DNA from: Phoronis ovalis
Taxonomy: Eukaryota > Phoronida > Phoronidae
NCBI GenBank assembly: GCA_028565635.1
Contig: JAOXYB010039540.1
Coordinates: forward strand, 1 to 13,239
DNA length: 13,239 bases
Direction of reading: 5' to 3'
The position numbers and the translations under genes were made by a program. Positions 1 to 13,239 of the stretch are shown one piece after another; within the stretch, counting starts at the first letter, position 1; every line of letters starts with the position of its first letter. Below the pieces are notes generated by a model. The model searched no databases. It was given only the letters and a program-made list of their open reading frames with translations, and was not told where the DNA came from.

Positions 1-365
1 AAACATCTCTTTTGAGTGAAAAAAATGTAATGCGGATTTGTCACGAATTTTTATTTAAACAGTGACGAGGGTCCGGCCTAGCCTTAATAGCAAAAATAAA
101 TGCGTGAAGATATGCTAATAACTTTTATAACTTAGCTTTTGAGACATGTTAATCATCTAGCTCAACTGCAATCCAAGTTGGACAACAAATAAACTTAACA
201 CGCTTTCGTGAAAAAAAATTACCGAAATATCTGTAACATACGAAGTTGAGATAATGTGAAATGGACATTCTTGCCTTAAATTTTTCTCAATCCTAAACCA
301 AGCACAGAAATCAATATTTTCAGTAAGAAGCAAACATATTTAGAAAATTCAAGGTATACACTTAC
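1..365 (-). other. MCM6 intron after the 366-511 exon (incomplete)
   Basis: Starts with the donor GTAAGT at 365-360. I looked for the conserved MCM6 C-terminus (a YDHVLIEL-like block) on the minus strand and did not find it, so the last exon is outside the window. No repeat recognised. Confidence 0.6.
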
Positions 366-12685
<12,320 letters not shown>

Positions 12686-13239
12686 CTATCAAATAAATTA
12701 TTTAAAATCTAAAGTATGTTTGTTTATAAAGTGTGGTTAGTTGATAAATTTTATAAGAATTATTGTCATTAAGTCGGTTTTCGCGAGAAAAGCTGGTAAA
12801 AATCGTCCAAATATTGCATTTTTGCAAATTGCGTTATCTACATTTAGGGGGTGTTTGAAAAATGATTACCATTTTAAGGTGGCTTTAGGTATTTGAATAA
12901 AATCTTTTTTGTTCAAAGGTCAAGATATTTGGCTAATTCGTGGCGTCATTTTTTTTTTCAAGCAACGCCCTGACGTATTTTCAACGGCAAGTTCAAAATT
13001 GTGTTCTTTTCGTGAAAATCACTTTTTTCGCATTTAAAAATAATCTAGAGGTATACTTTTTCTTATTTTTTGACATATTTCTCTCCTTCACTTGAGCCTA
13101 ATTTAGGTACCATTTTTTACTGTCAACTCCATGCCAAACTTAATCAGTAGTAGAATTTATACCTCGGCCAAACACAAAATCGCAACATTTCTGTGCGATT
13201 AGCAGTTATTCTAAAATTAAATGTCTACACGGTAAAATA
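12686..13239 (-). other. MCM6 intron upstream of the 12523-12685 exon (incomplete)
   Basis: No exon matching the N-terminal part of MCM6 found. The stretch 12780-13100 is T-rich on the plus strand and slightly different in texture, possibly an old repeat, but I cannot name it. Confidence 0.5.

Overview
This is metazoan nuclear DNA, AT-rich and intron-rich, from an invertebrate. Most of the window is the middle and C-terminal part of one gene on the minus strand, MCM6, a subunit of the MCM2-7 replicative helicase. Thirteen coding exons (366 to 12685) can be joined in frame by GT-AG introns and give about 653 residues closely matching animal MCM6. The N-terminal exons lie beyond position 13239 and the last exon(s) lie before position 1. 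The SINE-like and hairpin-ended repeats remind me of mollusc or other lophotrochozoan genomes, but that placement is an impression, not a proof.

Right to left along MCM6: the OB-fold and zinc finger (12685 to 12250); a 2.56-kb intron with a tRNA-derived SINE-like pair and a 1.3-kb TIR-bounded hAT-like DNA transposon remnant; the rest of the N-terminal domain (9688 to 9303); the linker into the AAA+ core (8916 to 8766); a 1.25-kb intron with a 487-bp hairpin-ended repeat carrying a cluster of nuclear-receptor half-sites; the ATPase core with Walker A, Walker B, sensor 1 and arginine finger (7520 to 2988); the lid with sensor 2 (2393 to 1571); then the acidic linker and the start of the winged-helix domain (1201 to 366).

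The most interesting object is inside the largest MCM6 intron (3144 to 6482). It holds a complete-looking three-exon gene on the opposite strand (4681 to 5800). It encodes a predicted secreted 218-residue protein: a signal peptide followed by one LamG/concanavalin A-like jelly-roll domain. A poly(A) signal lies about 100 bp before the next MCM6 exon. The same intron has several strong inverted repeats, including one with perfect 35-bp arms and a 2-nt spacer.

Nothing suggests that the two genes share a pathway. The relation is positional: overlapping antisense transcription units, one for replication licensing and one for a secreted lectin-like protein. No tRNA, rRNA, CRISPR or bacterial feature was seen.
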